A stretch of DNA of 64,000 bases from Bacteroidales bacterium (GCA_012728975.1 JAAYDZ010000016.1:51713-115712), one strand, 5' to 3'. Numbered from the stretch's first letter, positions 17,668 to 27,839 are shown. Notes: a model not told the origin generated them from the sequence alone. Numbers and translations are program-made.

Positions 17668-18633
17668 TTACCAGCCGACATTCTTCTGAAGCCAGGGGAT
17701 GATTTTCTCAGGCGGGGCATCCTTAAAAATAACTTTCTTCTCTTTGTCAAGCAGATAGAGTGAAGGTATTGCGCGGATATTGTAAATGGTCTGCATATTC
17801 AGCATCAAATCCTGATCATATCCGTTAATCCAGTTATCAGGATAGTTCGACAGGTAGTCGTACCATTCAGCCAGATCAGCATCTGGATAGATGTTGAGTA
17901 CGGCAACTCTCTTCTGTTTGATAAGTTGCGATATTTCAGGTAAACCGGCGAGAGCATCGATTATCTCCTTGCAGTTTTGACACTCCGGGTTGCTGAAAAA
18001 GAGCAGCACATATTCGGCTTTTATCTGGTGCAAAGTGCCTGTCCGGCCATTCTTTAGGGTATATTTGAAATCTGCCGCCTGTGTGCCGATGCGGTTGTAA
18101 GAGCACAAGCGATGCAGATGGTTATAGTGCATTTTTTCTTCGTCGGTGGTAAAAGGCGATTCCTTGAGATGAGCCAGTATGGGGAGAAACATCTCTTCAT
18201 TTCTGTAGGGAGAATTGGGGTCGTAAAGATATTTCTCGGAAAGCTCGGTGATAGTTTCCCACACTTTGCTCTCCGGATGGGAGAGTTTATGTCTGGATGC
18301 GCGGGCAAGCATAGTGTCCTGAGCAGTGTTCATTACAGGGAGAGTCACATTGTCCAGCGCCGTGAGGTATATAGCAAAAGCCTCTTCGAAATCATCGTGA
18401 GTGACTCCCATCACCAGAGTAGTATCTTTGGAATATTCGATTCCTGGAGCGTACAACTTATCCCAGAAATGAAGGGAGATATATTGGAAAGCCTGCTGCA
18501 TGTTGCTGCTGAGCATTGCTGGTACCTGAGGAGTGGGAAATGGTCTGGCAGGCAAATCAGTGGTGTTCTTGCAGGCAGTAAGCAGTAATACCGATGCAAG
18601 CAGAAGAGATATCAGTGATTGTTTTGTCATCAT
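17668..18633 (-). CDS. DUF5106-type thioredoxin-like lipoprotein
   Basis: 321 residues. A lipoprotein signal peptide ends at the lipobox LLLTAC (Cys21). An N-terminal helical region of DUF5106 type (~35-180) precedes a thioredoxin fold whose active site is CQNC at 218-221 within FFSNPECQNCKEI. The cis-proline segment RAIPSLYLLD follows. Such proteins act as periplasmic or surface thiol-disulfide oxidoreductases; the redox partner is unknown. Two adjacent ATGs (18633 and 18630) could start it. It is 50 bases upstream of the large outer-membrane gene, which also has its own promoter. Confidence 0.8.
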   Translation of the reverse strand: MMTKQSLISLLLASVLLLTACKNTTDLPARPFPTPQVPAMLSSNMQQAFQYISLHFWDKLYAPGIEYSKDTTLVMGVTHDDFEEAFAIYLTALDNVTLPVMNTAQDTMLARASRHKLSHPESKVWETITELSEKYLYDPNSPYRNEEMFLPILAHLKESPFTTDEEKMHYNHLHRLCSYNRIGTQAADFKYTLKNGRTGTLHQIKAEYVLLFFSNPECQNCKEIIDALAGLPEISQLIKQKRVAVLNIYPDADLAEWYDYLSNYPDNWINGYDQDLMLNMQTIYNIRAIPSLYLLDKEKKVIFKDAPPEKIIPWLQKNVGW

Positions 18634-18648
18634 GGATCAATTTTTTTG

Positions 18649-18656
18649 CAAATGTA
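18649..18656 (-). promoter_or_regulatory. -7 box for the DUF5106 lipoprotein gene
   Basis: TACATTTG on the minus strand, 15 bases before the ATG, with a TTTG further upstream at a rather short spacing. Confidence 0.55.
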
Positions 18657-18693
18657 AAGAAAATACTGTGACAAATTGGCAGAAATATGCCGG

Positions 18694-18708
18694 TGGCACT
18701 TATTTTGC
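18694..18708 (+). promoter_or_regulatory. Sigma-54-type -24/-12 promoter before groESL
   Basis: TGGCAC then five bases then TTGC, with the GG and GC doublets exactly 12 bases apart as in the sigma-54 consensus. Transcription would start about 30 bases before groES. I see no CIRCE element. Confidence 0.5.
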
Positions 18709-18751
18709 CGAAATTAAAGCACAAGATTTAAAAAATTAAACATTTCATATT

Positions 18752-19024
18752 ATGAAGATTAAACCATTGGCAGACAGAGTTCTTATTGAACCTAAAGAGG
18801 CGGAAACCAAGACCGCAGGCGGATTGTTCATTCCGGACACCGCAAAAGAAAAACCCCAGCAGGGTGTTGTAGTAGCCGTAGGTAACGGCAAAAAAGATGA
18901 ACCTATGGAGCTCACCGTAGGTGATACCGTATTGTACGGCAAATATGCCGGCACCGAAATCAGTGTTGACGGTAAAGATTATCTAATAATGCGTCAGTCG
19001 GACGTAGTAGCAGTACTTAAATAA
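18752..19024 (+). CDS. groES: Co-chaperonin GroES
   Basis: 90 residues, the standard GroES length. Motifs: [15 protein letters not shown] at the start, the mobile loop around [18 protein letters not shown] (residues ~21-38), and [13 protein letters not shown] near residue 65. It caps GroEL to close the folding chamber. It is followed 19 bases later by groEL. The upstream region holds a sigma-54-like promoter. Confidence 0.98.
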   Translation: MKIKPLADRVLIEPKEAETKTAGGLFIPDTAKEKPQQGVVVAVGNGKKDEPMELTVGDTVLYGKYAGTEISVDGKDYLIMRQSDVVAVLK

Positions 19025-19028
19025 TTAA

Positions 19029-20675
<1,647 letters not shown>

Positions 20676-20708
20676 TTCCTATCGGAGAAACACAATATAA
20701 ATATTATT

Positions 20709-20741
20709 GGGGAGCAATCGTGCTTACGGTTGCTCCCTTTT
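20709..20741 (+). terminator. Rho-independent terminator after groEL
   Basis: The stem GGAGCAA/TTGCTCC, extended by an inner CGT/ACG, is followed by CTTTTAATTTTTTT. Confidence 0.9.
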
Positions 20742-20756
20742 AATTTTTTTATCTGA

Positions 20757-20915
20757 AAAAATCAATTAATTAGAACCATTAAAAATATTTATGCTCTTAA
20801 AACCAGCAGGGATAAGAACTACTATGTAGAGCTGCAAAGTCTTGATGCCGATGCTCTTGTAGACACCCTGTTTGCACTTCCTCCTAACGTAGGCAACCTT
20901 ATGCAGATTTGGTAA
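20757..20915 (+). pseudogene. Relic reading-frame tail, resembles the end of a surface leucine-rich-repeat protein
   Basis: Open for 52 codons with no start. It reads ...KNYYVELQSLDADALVDTL then FALPPNVGNLMQIW and a stop. The phrase LDADALVDTLFALP recalls the last repeats of Bacteroidetes BspA-like surface proteins (LSAxALNALFxxLP). It sits between two similar terminators. The assignment is tentative. Confidence 0.35.
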
Positions 20916-20962
20916 AAGTGGCGCTTTGGGTATGATATAAATCCTATATTGGATAGAAATAT

Positions 20963-20970
20963 TATATTTG
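20963..20970 (+). promoter_or_regulatory. -7 box for tadA
   Basis: TATATTTG, matching TAnnTTTG. The transcript would begin just before or within the hairpin at 20972-21004. Confidence 0.45.
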
Positions 20971-20971
20971 C

Positions 20972-21004
20972 GGGGAGCAACCTTATGCGGTCGCTCCCTT
21001 TTTA
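20972..21004 (+). terminator. Second groEL-like terminator hairpin, directly before tadA
   Basis: GGGAGCAACC pairs with GGTCGCTCCC (one mismatch) and is followed by CTTTTTATTTCTTTT. Its sequence and the preceding GGGTATGATATAAATCCTAT resemble the groEL 3' end at 20660-20741. Confidence 0.7.
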
Positions 21005-21018
21005 TTTCTTTTCAGACA

Positions 21019-21453
21019 ATGGACGACAAAAAATATATGCGCGAAGCGCTTAAAGAGGCAGCAGTGGCACTTAAACAGGGAGAAGTGCCTATAGGAGGAG
21101 TAGTTGTGTGCAAGGGTCATATCATTGCACGCGGCCACAATCTTACTGAACTTCTTACCGATCCCACCGCCCATGCGGAGATGCAATTGGTCACCATGGC
21201 TACGGAATATCTTGGTGGTAAGTATCTGAAAGAATGTACCCTTTATGTAACAGTGGAACCCTGTCCTATGTGCGCAGCAGCGCTGGCCTGGGCGCAACTC
21301 GGGCGTCTTGTTTACGGAGCTGACGATCCAAAGAGAGGATATTCACTCTTTTCTCCATCTCTCCTACATCCGAAAACAGAGGTGGTAAAAGGAGTTCTGG
21401 ATATTGAGTGTGGCAATCTGGTAACTGAGTTTTTCAGAGATAAAAGAAATTAA
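21019..21453 (+). CDS. tadA: tRNA-specific adenosine deaminase (TadA)
   Basis: 144 residues from ATG 21019; the frame is open upstream but that stretch encodes the terminator hairpin, so it is excluded. The zinc deaminase site is complete: HAE at 52-54 (THAEM context) and PCPMC at 81-85. TadA converts the wobble adenosine of tRNA-Arg(ACG) to inosine. Cytosine or guanine deaminases share the fold, but the length and motif spacing favour TadA. It is followed by a short spacer containing repeat-like sequence. Confidence 0.9.
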   Translation: MDDKKYMREALKEAAVALKQGEVPIGGVVVCKGHIIARGHNLTELLTDPTAHAEMQLVTMATEYLGGKYLKECTLYVTVEPCPMCAAALAWAQLGRLVYGADDPKRGYSLFSPSLLHPKTEVVKGVLDIECGNLVTEFFRDKRN

Positions 21454-21530
21454 GTGCGAGTTTTAGGCTACATGTTGCGAGTAAAGTTAAGAGCCGGCGG
21501 CCAACGGCTAACGGTTAATAGCGATTTCAA
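21454..21530 (+). repeat. Possible degenerate heptameric repeat 3' of tadA
   Basis: Starts directly after the tadA stop with GTGCGAGTT, then ATGTTGCGAGT and GGCCAACGGCTAACGG words. It is the weakest member of the family. Confidence 0.35.
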
Positions 21531-21539
21531 GCATTGATT

Positions 21540-22004
21540 ATGGAATGGCTTCAAGGGCTTGGTCTTCTGGGACTATTTATAGGCACATTTATGGCTGCGA
21601 CCATGGTGCCTTTCAATTCAACTGTACTCTATATAGGTATACTTCTGACAGGAGTAAATCCCTGGATTGTTTTCTTGGTCGGTACATTGGGCAACTGGTC
21701 GGGTGGACTTACCACGTATGGTGTCGGACGTATCGGTAAATGGGAGTGGATAGAGAAGTGGTTCAAGGTGAAACCGGAGACTCTGACTGCACAAAAAGAA
21801 AAAATAGATCGCTGGGGATCGCTTCTGGCACTTGTCACCTGGTTTCCCTTTATAGGTGATGTTTTTGCAATCGCACTCGGTTTTTACAGGGTTCCATTCT
21901 GGAAATGTTCCTTGTTTATGCTTATTGGCAGAGGTCTGAGATTTCTGCTCTGGACTCTTCTTTTTATCAAATATGGCGAAGCTGTTGTAAATTATCTTTT
22001 TTAG
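21540..22004 (+). CDS. YqaA-like small membrane protein (VTT/DedA superfamily)
   Basis: 154 residues from ATG 21540. Four or five hydrophobic segments are interrupted by the re-entrant-loop signatures of the family: FMAATMVPFNSTVLY near residue 18, GTLGNWSGGLTTYGVGR near residue 49 and FPFIGDVFAIALGFYRV near residue 103. DedA/VTT relatives have been linked to lipid scrambling and membrane homeostasis; YqaA itself is uncharacterised. It appears monocistronic. Confidence 0.8.
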   Translation: MEWLQGLGLLGLFIGTFMAATMVPFNSTVLYIGILLTGVNPWIVFLVGTLGNWSGGLTTYGVGRIGKWEWIEKWFKVKPETLTAQKEKIDRWGSLLALVTWFPFIGDVFAIALGFYRVPFWKCSLFMLIGRGLRFLLWTLLFIKYGEAVVNYLF

Positions 22005-22066
22005 CCGTTTGGGCTATATAGCGACAGGAATCTCCCTTGATCACTTTTTTTTGTACTTCGAGATAA

Positions 22067-22240
22067 ATGATGAGAAGATACTACTTAACCCTTTTCTCTC
22101 GTTTAATATCTCTTTCAGTTCTTTGCCTCTCCTTCGCGATACCGGCCTTAAAAAATATGTCGTATCTAAAGACCATGGTAAAGGGTATTGGTATCCACAC
22201 TGGCCGGAAGGTGCCTGTCATACCCCAATCCTTGCAATAA
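22067..22240 (+). CDS. Possible short secreted peptide (57 codons), unrecognised
   Basis: Two tandem ATGs begin a frame reading MMRRYYLTLFSRLISLSVL then CLSFAIPALKNM, a convincing signal-peptide shape (basic start, hydrophobic core, AIPA). A short tail ends in PVIPQSLQ. No family is recognised. It may be a real small exported protein or the surviving 5' end of a broken gene. It is the only content seen in the 22005-22343 gap. Confidence 0.25.
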   Translation: MMRRYYLTLFSRLISLSVLCLSFAIPALKNMSYLKTMVKGIGIHTGRKVPVIPQSLQ

Positions 22241-22343
22241 TTAGCAGGATCATATTTGTAAAATAATTGTTGAAGATAAGGCTAAATTGTGTAAATTGCA
22301 ACTTATGGAATTTCCAAAATAAAACAACACAAAAAGAGATATT

Positions 22344-23771
22344 ATGATTAGAAGAGATTTCCTTAAGCAGATTGGTTTAGTAACGGCAGGTTTAGCTTTT
22401 ACAGACCCTTTCGCAATGGCTAAAGGTATGGCAGGCATCTCTGCAGAAGAGCTTGCAAAGTTACCGCCAGAAGATCTGATTCATTTTCCGCTTCGTAGTT
22501 TAAGACCTGATACGGGCGGTAAGCAAATCACGGCTATAATAGTTGGTGCAGGGAATCGGGGAAGAATCTATGCGGCTTTTGCGGAAAGATATCCGGAGAG
22601 CTTTAAGATCGTGGGTGTGGCAGAACCGATAGAAGGTCGTAGAGAAGCTATGATTAAAAACCATGGTATTCCCAGGGAAAACGCGTTTGTAGGCTTTAAA
22701 GAGCTTTTAGAGAATCCTAAGCTTGCCGATGTTGTAGTAATTGCTACTCCGGACGACCTGCATTATGAACCATGTATGAAGGCTTTGGAGTTGGGTTATG
22801 ATGTCCTTTTGGAAAAACCGATTGCCCAAACCGAAAAAGAGTGCAGGGATATACTGCGCCAGACAGAAAAATACAATAGAGTAGTGGCGGTATGTCATGT
22901 GCTGAGATATGCGCCATATTTTATTGCACTCAAGGAGTATCTCAAGTCCGGAGCTATCGGAGAGGTTGTAAGCATTCAACATATGGAACCGATAGAATTC
23001 GCCCATATGGCACATTCCTATGTTCGTGGCAAATGGAGAGTAGAGAAGGAAACAACCCCTATTATCCTTGCAAAATCTTGTCATGACCTCGATATCTTAC
23101 GTTGGCTGATGGATAAGCCTTGCAAGGTCATTGCCGCCGAAGGATCACTGCATTTATTCAAAGCGGAAAATAAGCCGGAGGGCGCGCCATTCAGATGTAC
23201 TGATGGCTGTCCACATGAAGAGACATGCCCATTCTCAGCAATGGATGTATATGTGAGACATAAAAAACACCTTGGTGTCTTCGACCTTAAGGATAGGAAT
23301 GATGAAAAGGAAATTTTGGAGAAGCTTCGCACTACAGGTTACGGTCGCTGTGTTTTCCAGTGTGATAATGATCAGCCTGACCATTATGTGACAACTCTGT
23401 TATTTGAAGATGACAGGACAGCCACATTTACAATGGATGCCTTTACGCCTTGGGGTGGTCGCCGTACCCGCGTCATGGGCACAAAGGGCTTTATTGAGGG
23501 AGATATGAGCAAGTTTGTAGCCTGGGATTTTAAGACGGGAAAGACTAAAATTTGGTCAAGAGAGGTTGAGGAATTGGAGGAATATAAGGGTGCAGGTCAT
23601 GGCGGAGGTGATTTGGCACTGGTGCGTGACTTTCTTGAGGCGGTTGCAGCCCAGGATCAGTCCAAGCTCAGCAGCACATTGGAAGCATCGGTTGAAAGCC
23701 ATGTAATGGGCTTTGCTGCAGAAAAAAGCCGTAAGTCCATGAGAAAGGTAAGAGTAAAAATGAGAGATTAA
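22344..23771 (+). CDS. Tat-exported Gfo/Idh/MocA-family oxidoreductase
   Basis: 475 residues. It begins with a twin-arginine signal (RRDFLK, then a hydrophobic LVTAGLAF), so it is probably exported folded with its cofactor. The Rossmann NAD(P)-binding motif is VGAGNRGRIYAAF near residue 69; DVVVIATPDDLHYE near residue 131 and the catalytic-lysine motif LLEKPIAQTEKE near residue 154 follow. A Cys-rich patch (CTDGCPHEETCPF, near residue 289) is unusual and could bind a metal. Relatives act on sugars or inositols, including exported glycosidases. There is no sugar operon nearby, so the substrate is unknown. Confidence 0.85.
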   Translation: MIRRDFLKQIGLVTAGLAFTDPFAMAKGMAGISAEELAKLPPEDLIHFPLRSLRPDTGGKQITAIIVGAGNRGRIYAAFAERYPESFKIVGVAEPIEGRREAMIKNHGIPRENAFVGFKELLENPKLADVVVIATPDDLHYEPCMKALELGYDVLLEKPIAQTEKECRDILRQTEKYNRVVAVCHVLRYAPYFIALKEYLKSGAIGEVVSIQHMEPIEFAHMAHSYVRGKWRVEKETTPIILAKSCHDLDILRWLMDKPCKVIAAEGSLHLFKAENKPEGAPFRCTDGCPHEETCPFSAMDVYVRHKKHLGVFDLKDRNDEKEILEKLRTTGYGRCVFQCDNDQPDHYVTTLLFEDDRTATFTMDAFTPWGGRRTRVMGTKGFIEGDMSKFVAWDFKTGKTKIWSREVEELEEYKGAGHGGGDLALVRDFLEAVAAQDQSKLSSTLEASVESHVMGFAAEKSRKSMRKVRVKMRD

Positions 23772-23828
23772 AAATAGGTCGAAGGCTATACAGCTACTTC
23801 TCATCTGAATTTTCATAAGGTGGAATAG

Positions 23829-23859
23829 TTTTGATTAATTTAAATTATTCTTACCTTTG
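23829..23859 (+). promoter_or_regulatory. Promoter of tRNA-Gln
   Basis: TTTTG at 23829-23833 and TACCTTTG at 23852-23859, 18 bases apart, ending 8 bases before the tRNA. A textbook Bacteroidetes -33/-7 pair. Confidence 0.8.
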
Positions 23860-23867
23860 CAGTTCAC

Positions 23868-23938
23868 TGAGATATGGTGTAATGGTAGCACTACAGGTTT
23901 TGGTTCTGTCTGTCTAGGTTCGAATCCTGGTATCTCAA
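23868..23938 (+). tRNA. tRNA-Gln (anticodon TTG)
   Basis: The acceptor arms TGAGATA and TATCTCA pair perfectly. The D-arm is GGTGTAATGGTAGCAC-like. The anticodon stem ACAGG/TCTGT holds the loop TTTTGGT with anticodon TTG, and the T-arm GGTTCGAATCC is canonical. CCA is not encoded. A consensus promoter lies directly upstream. Confidence 0.95.
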
Positions 23939-24107
23939 CTTGTTAACCAATTAAACAGCGCTGTCTTGGAACCTCCGAGTCGTCAATTTCCATATGCGGA
24001 CGAAAGCTCTTCCGGGCCTTCCTCTTTATGCAGTGCAATCCCATTCACTTTAATTTACTTATCCCCGCTTTAGGAGGCGGAGGATGCCTTATCCTATTTT
24101 CATAACT

Positions 24108-24746
24108 ATGGCACTTTATCTTACAAAAGAACTTGACAATGATGCACAAATCTTCGTATGGGAGGTTACCGAGAGTGAAGAGCAACTGATGGAACTCTCG
24201 GCTCCGATTCCCAACGATGAACTCGAAGACCTGAGTTTTATCAAGAGTGAAGCCCGCAGAAGAGAGAAACTTGCAGTCAGAGCCCTTCTCAACGAGATAT
24301 TCGAGGATAAGGTATATCTGGGTCACCACGACAACGGCCGTCCTTACCTCCAGAATATGGCCACAGAGATTAGTATTGCGCACACCAATCGTTTTGTGGC
24401 TATTATCATACATCCGGATGAGACACTGGGCATCGATATTGAGTCTCTCGACCGTGATTTCTCCGCAGTAGAGACGAAAGCTCTTTCCGAGGATGAGATC
24501 GAGGACCTGTCAGAGAGGCATAAAAACCTCCATCTGGCTATCTACTGGTGTGCAAAGGAGGCTATCTACAAGAGAATGTCTCTCCATGGAGTTGACTTTG
24601 CGGAGCAGATAGAACTTGAACGCTTCAGTCCCGATGAAGATGGTGAACTTGAAGCAACATTCACTCATAAGGATGGTGTAGAGATGGAGTTTGAGTTAGA
24701 ATATATGGTATTTGAGGATCATGTGATGGTTTGGGTAGTGGGCTAA
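24108..24746 (+). CDS. 4'-phosphopantetheinyl transferase superfamily protein
   Basis: 212 residues from ATG 24108; an earlier ATG at 24084, behind a purine-rich GGAGGCGGAGG, would add eight residues and cannot be excluded. The Sfp-type magnesium and CoA site is visible: GIDIE at 108-112 and WCAKEAIYK at 147-155. The enzyme moves the phosphopantetheine arm from CoA to a serine of an acyl or peptidyl carrier protein. No carrier-protein, fatty-acid or NRPS gene is adjacent, so its partner is unknown. A terminator follows. Confidence 0.87.
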   Translation: MALYLTKELDNDAQIFVWEVTESEEQLMELSAPIPNDELEDLSFIKSEARRREKLAVRALLNEIFEDKVYLGHHDNGRPYLQNMATEISIAHTNRFVAIIIHPDETLGIDIESLDRDFSAVETKALSEDEIEDLSERHKNLHLAIYWCAKEAIYKRMSLHGVDFAEQIELERFSPDEDGELEATFTHKDGVEMEFELEYMVFEDHVMVWVVG

Positions 24747-24777
24747 TGCCTTTTTATCAGCATCCTGTGCAGATATT

Positions 24778-24811
24778 ACCGCTGTTGCATTTATGGCATC
24801 AGCGGTTTTTT
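24778..24811 (+). terminator. Rho-independent terminator
   Basis: ACCGCTG and CAGCGGT form a 7-bp stem around a 15-nt loop that can pair further (TTGC/GGCA), followed by TTTTT. It separates the transferase gene from tyrS. Confidence 0.8.
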
Positions 24812-24828
24812 AATCTCTATAAAATAAC

Positions 24829-24836
24829 TACCTTTG
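24829..24836 (+). promoter_or_regulatory. -7 box for the tyrS operon
   Basis: TACCTTTG, a consensus box 35 bases before the tyrS ATG, just after the terminator. Confidence 0.6.
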
Positions 24837-24871
24837 TCAGCCCAACTGATAATAAAAACATATAGAATAAT

Positions 24872-26173
24872 ATGGCAAAGATATCTAAGAACTTCGTCAA
24901 GGAGTTGGAGTGGAGGGGTATGATTCATGATATGATGCCCGGTACGGAAGAGCAGTTGATGAAAGAGCGCACATCTGCCTATGTGGGTATCGATCCTACT
25001 GCTGATTCACTCCATATAGGTCACTTGGTGAGCGTTATGATGCTCAAGCATTTTCAGAATTGCGGCCATAGGCCGATAGCTCTGGTAGGTGGTGCCACAG
25101 GTATGATTGGTGACCCTTCTATGAAGTCATCTGAGCGAAATCTCATCGATGAAGCGACTCTCAGGCACAACGAAGCTGCCATCAAGGCACAACTCTCCAG
25201 ATTTCTAGATTTTGACAGTGATGCTCCCAATGCAGCAAAACTGGTCAATAACTATGACTGGATGAAGAATTTTACATTTTTGGATTTTATACGCGATATC
25301 GGCAAGCACATTACAGTCAACTATATGATGAGCAAGGATTCGGTCAGGAAGCGTATCTCCGGTGAGGAGCGCGAAGGTATGTCCTTTACCGAATTTACCT
25401 ATCAACTTGTGCAGGGTTACGATTTTTTATGGCTCTATGAGCATGAGGGGTGCAAACTCCAGATGGGTGGCAGTGATCAGTGGGGCAATATTACCACCGG
25501 TACGGAGCTAATCCGTCGTAAACTTTCGGGAGATGCTTTTGCTATGACTTGCCCGTTAATCACAAAGGCGGATGGTGGCAAATTCGGAAAGACCGAACAG
25601 GGTAATGTTTGGCTAGATGCAAGATACACCTCCCCCTACACTTTTTACCAGTTCTGGCTCAATGTGAGCGACGAGGATGCACAGAAATATATCAAGATTT
25701 TCACAATGCTCACTCTTGAAGAGGTGGAAGCTGCTGTCGCCGAACATTTAGAGGCTCCCCATCAAAGGAACCTGCAAAAGCTCCTGGCAAAAGAGGTTAC
25801 CGTGATGGTGCACGGGGAGCAGGAGTACCGGAATGCGCTGGATGCTTCTTCCATTCTTTTTGGTAATGCCACTTCTGAGGTTTTAAAGACACTTGATGAA
25901 CAGACTTTTCTCTCAGTATTTGAGGGAGTTCCCCAGTTTGAACTCCGTAAGGAGCAGCTCCCTTCAGATATTATTGAGATGCTGGCGGTGACCACATCTG
26001 TATTTCCTTCCAAGGGTGAATGTCGTAAGATGATTCAAGGCGGCGGTCTTTCCATCAACAAAGAGAAGGTAACGGATATCGCATACACGCTGACAGCGGA
26101 GCATCTGCTTGACAACAAATATATTTTGGTACAAAAGGGAAAGAAGAACTATTTTATTCTAAAATTCGAATAA
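24872..26173 (+). CDS. tyrS: Tyrosyl-tRNA synthetase
   Basis: 433 residues. Class I synthetase with the HIGH motif in [10 protein letters not shown] (near residue 46) and the bacterial KMSKS variant KFGKT (near residue 231). Tyrosine and tRNA contacts: [12 protein letters not shown] and [14 protein letters not shown]-terminal S4-like RNA-binding region is present ([11 protein letters not shown]). It charges tRNA-Tyr. It is the first gene of a run with rbfA (20 bases later) and a permease gene. Confidence 0.97.
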   Translation: MAKISKNFVKELEWRGMIHDMMPGTEEQLMKERTSAYVGIDPTADSLHIGHLVSVMMLKHFQNCGHRPIALVGGATGMIGDPSMKSSERNLIDEATLRHNEAAIKAQLSRFLDFDSDAPNAAKLVNNYDWMKNFTFLDFIRDIGKHITVNYMMSKDSVRKRISGEEREGMSFTEFTYQLVQGYDFLWLYEHEGCKLQMGGSDQWGNITTGTELIRRKLSGDAFAMTCPLITKADGGKFGKTEQGNVWLDARYTSPYTFYQFWLNVSDEDAQKYIKIFTMLTLEEVEAAVAEHLEAPHQRNLQKLLAKEVTVMVHGEQEYRNALDASSILFGNATSEVLKTLDEQTFLSVFEGVPQFELRKEQLPSDIIEMLAVTTSVFPSKGECRKMIQGGGLSINKEKVTDIAYTLTAEHLLDNKYILVQKGKKNYFILKFE

Positions 26174-26193
26174 TTTAAAACAAAGGAAAGGTT

Positions 26194-26544
26194 ATGGAGA
26201 ACGAAAGCAAAAGACAACGAATGGTGGCAAGGCAAATTCAGCGGGATATGGCTGAAATCATCAGAGGCCGAGGTATGGCCGCCTTCGACGGAGCTATGGT
26301 AACGGTGAGCGGAGTGAGGATGAGTCCCGACCTCTCGCTTGCAAGAGTATATGTGAGTATATTTCCTTCCGACAAGAGCCAGAAAGTAATGGATATCCTC
26401 GCTTTTCAGAACAGAAGCTTGCGTGGAGAGCTGGGTAACCTTGTGGCCAAACAGTTGAGGATTGTGCCGGAACTCACATTCTTTTTAGATGACTCACTTG
26501 ATTATGTCGAGCATATAGACGAGTTGCTCAACAATAAAGAGTAA
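26194..26544 (+). CDS. rbfA: Ribosome-binding factor A
   Basis: 116 residues, a single KH-like domain: RQRMVARQIQRDMAEII at the start, LSLARVYVSIF near residue 48 and RGELGNLVAKQLRIVPELTF near residue 75. It helps 30S maturation and 16S rRNA 5' processing. The stop overlaps the next start by one base (TAATG), indicating translational coupling to the permease. Confidence 0.93.
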   Translation: MENESKRQRMVARQIQRDMAEIIRGRGMAAFDGAMVTVSGVRMSPDLSLARVYVSIFPSDKSQKVMDILAFQNRSLRGELGNLVAKQLRIVPELTFFLDDSLDYVEHIDELLNNKE

Positions 26545-27755
26545 TGAACCTTTCGACTTTCATTGCCAGACGCTATCTCTTCGCAAAGAAGTCCCACAAT
26601 GTGATTAATATCATATCAGGCATCTCTGCGGCGGGTATAGCCATAGGCTGTGCCGCTCTGGTTGTGATAATGTCGATCTATAATGGTTTTGACTCAATTG
26701 TACGTACACTCTACAGCAGTTACACCCCCGATTTACTGGTAACTCCCGCTGAAGGAAAGGTTTTTACCACTGATAGCGAAGGATTTGAGGAGATAAGGAG
26801 TAATGCAGCTGTGCTCTCTTTTTGTGAGGTGCTGGAGGAGAATGTCTTTGTAACATACGGAGACAACCACATAGTCGCTACTGCAAGAGGAGTAGATTCG
26901 GCCTATATAAGCGCTACAGGTTTGAAAGATTATGTGGTGGAAGGGAATTTTGAATTGGAGTTAGGTGATTTAAAGCAAGTGGTCATAGGTTATACGCTCG
27001 CCCAGGAACTGGGCTTGAGGATAGCTTTCGTCACACCTTTAGACGTCTATTTTCCTTCAAGAACGGCAGATGTGTCGCCGGTCAATCCTTTTGCTTCACT
27101 TCGCAGCGAAAGGCTCTATCCTGGTGGCATCATCTCTCTCGACCAGAATTTTGACAAGAAGTATATGTTCCTGCCGGTTGAGACACTTCGTTCTCTGCTT
27201 GAGTATGAGGATGAGGTAACATCGGTCGAAATCTATGCGGATTCCAGCGTCATTTCGCCTAATGGAGTGGTGAATGCAGATTTCCAAAAGAAGGTGAGTG
27301 TGGCATTGGGTGACTCCTTTACGGTTAAAAACCGGCAGCAGCAGAATGAGTCTCTTTACAAGCTTCTCTCTTACGAGAAAATAGCCATTTATGCTATTCT
27401 GCTCTTTGTGATGATCATTATTTCTTGCAATATTTTCGGTTCACTTTCGATGCTTATCATAGAGAAGCGCGACGATATAGAAATATTGAAGTCGATGGGA
27501 GCTGATGAGCGGCTTATTAAAAAGATTTTTGTAAAGGAGGGATGGATGATTTCCCTATTGGGTATCGTGGCAGGTATTGCTCTGGGACTTCTAATCTGCC
27601 TGTTGCAGCAAAAGGTTGGATTAGTGAAGATGCCGGGCAATTTTATAGTTGAATATTATCCCGTGGTGATACGTTGGAGTGACATTCTGATCATCGCCGG
27701 CGGTGTGGGATTGATAGGTTATTTGGCGGCAGTGGTATCACGTGCAGCCAATTGA
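26544..27755 (+). CDS. LolC/FtsX-family ABC transporter permease
   Basis: 403 residues with the four-helix layout of this family: one N-terminal membrane segment (IAIGCAALVVIMSIYNGF near residue 30), a large periplasmic region (~50-270), then three C-terminal segments with the FtsX pattern (ILLFVMIIISCNIFGSLSMLIIEKR near residue 285). In Bacteroidetes such proteins are presumed LolC/E-like lipoprotein release permeases. No ATPase gene is adjacent, so it would pair with one encoded elsewhere. The rbfA stop overlaps its start. Confidence 0.85.
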   Translation: MNLSTFIARRYLFAKKSHNVINIISGISAAGIAIGCAALVVIMSIYNGFDSIVRTLYSSYTPDLLVTPAEGKVFTTDSEGFEEIRSNAAVLSFCEVLEENVFVTYGDNHIVATARGVDSAYISATGLKDYVVEGNFELELGDLKQVVIGYTLAQELGLRIAFVTPLDVYFPSRTADVSPVNPFASLRSERLYPGGIISLDQNFDKKYMFLPVETLRSLLEYEDEVTSVEIYADSSVISPNGVVNADFQKKVSVALGDSFTVKNRQQQNESLYKLLSYEKIAIYAILLFVMIIISCNIFGSLSMLIIEKRDDIEILKSMGADERLIKKIFVKEGWMISLLGIVAGIALGLLICLLQQKVGLVKMPGNFIVEYYPVVIRWSDILIIAGGVGLIGYLAAVVSRAAN

Positions 27756-27839
27756 TAGGCATATGTGCAAAAAAAGAGCTGATCCTCTGCCGGAATCAAA
27801 CCCCTTTCCTTGTGTACTAAAACCTAAACCTACTATATA

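Noticed and set aside
18660..18751. CIRCE operator before groES
   Set aside because: No TTAGCACTC-N9-GAGTGCTAA inverted repeat or near match is present.
22009..22266. 85-codon frame overlapping the possible secreted peptide
   Set aside because: No recognisable features, and it overlaps the 22067-22240 frame, which has a better signal-peptide structure.
24084..24107. ATG at 24084 as the start of the phosphopantetheinyl transferase
   Set aside because: Kept only as an alternative: the purine-rich stretch before it is attractive, but Bacteroidetes rarely rely on Shine-Dalgarno pairing and family proteins begin near MALYL.
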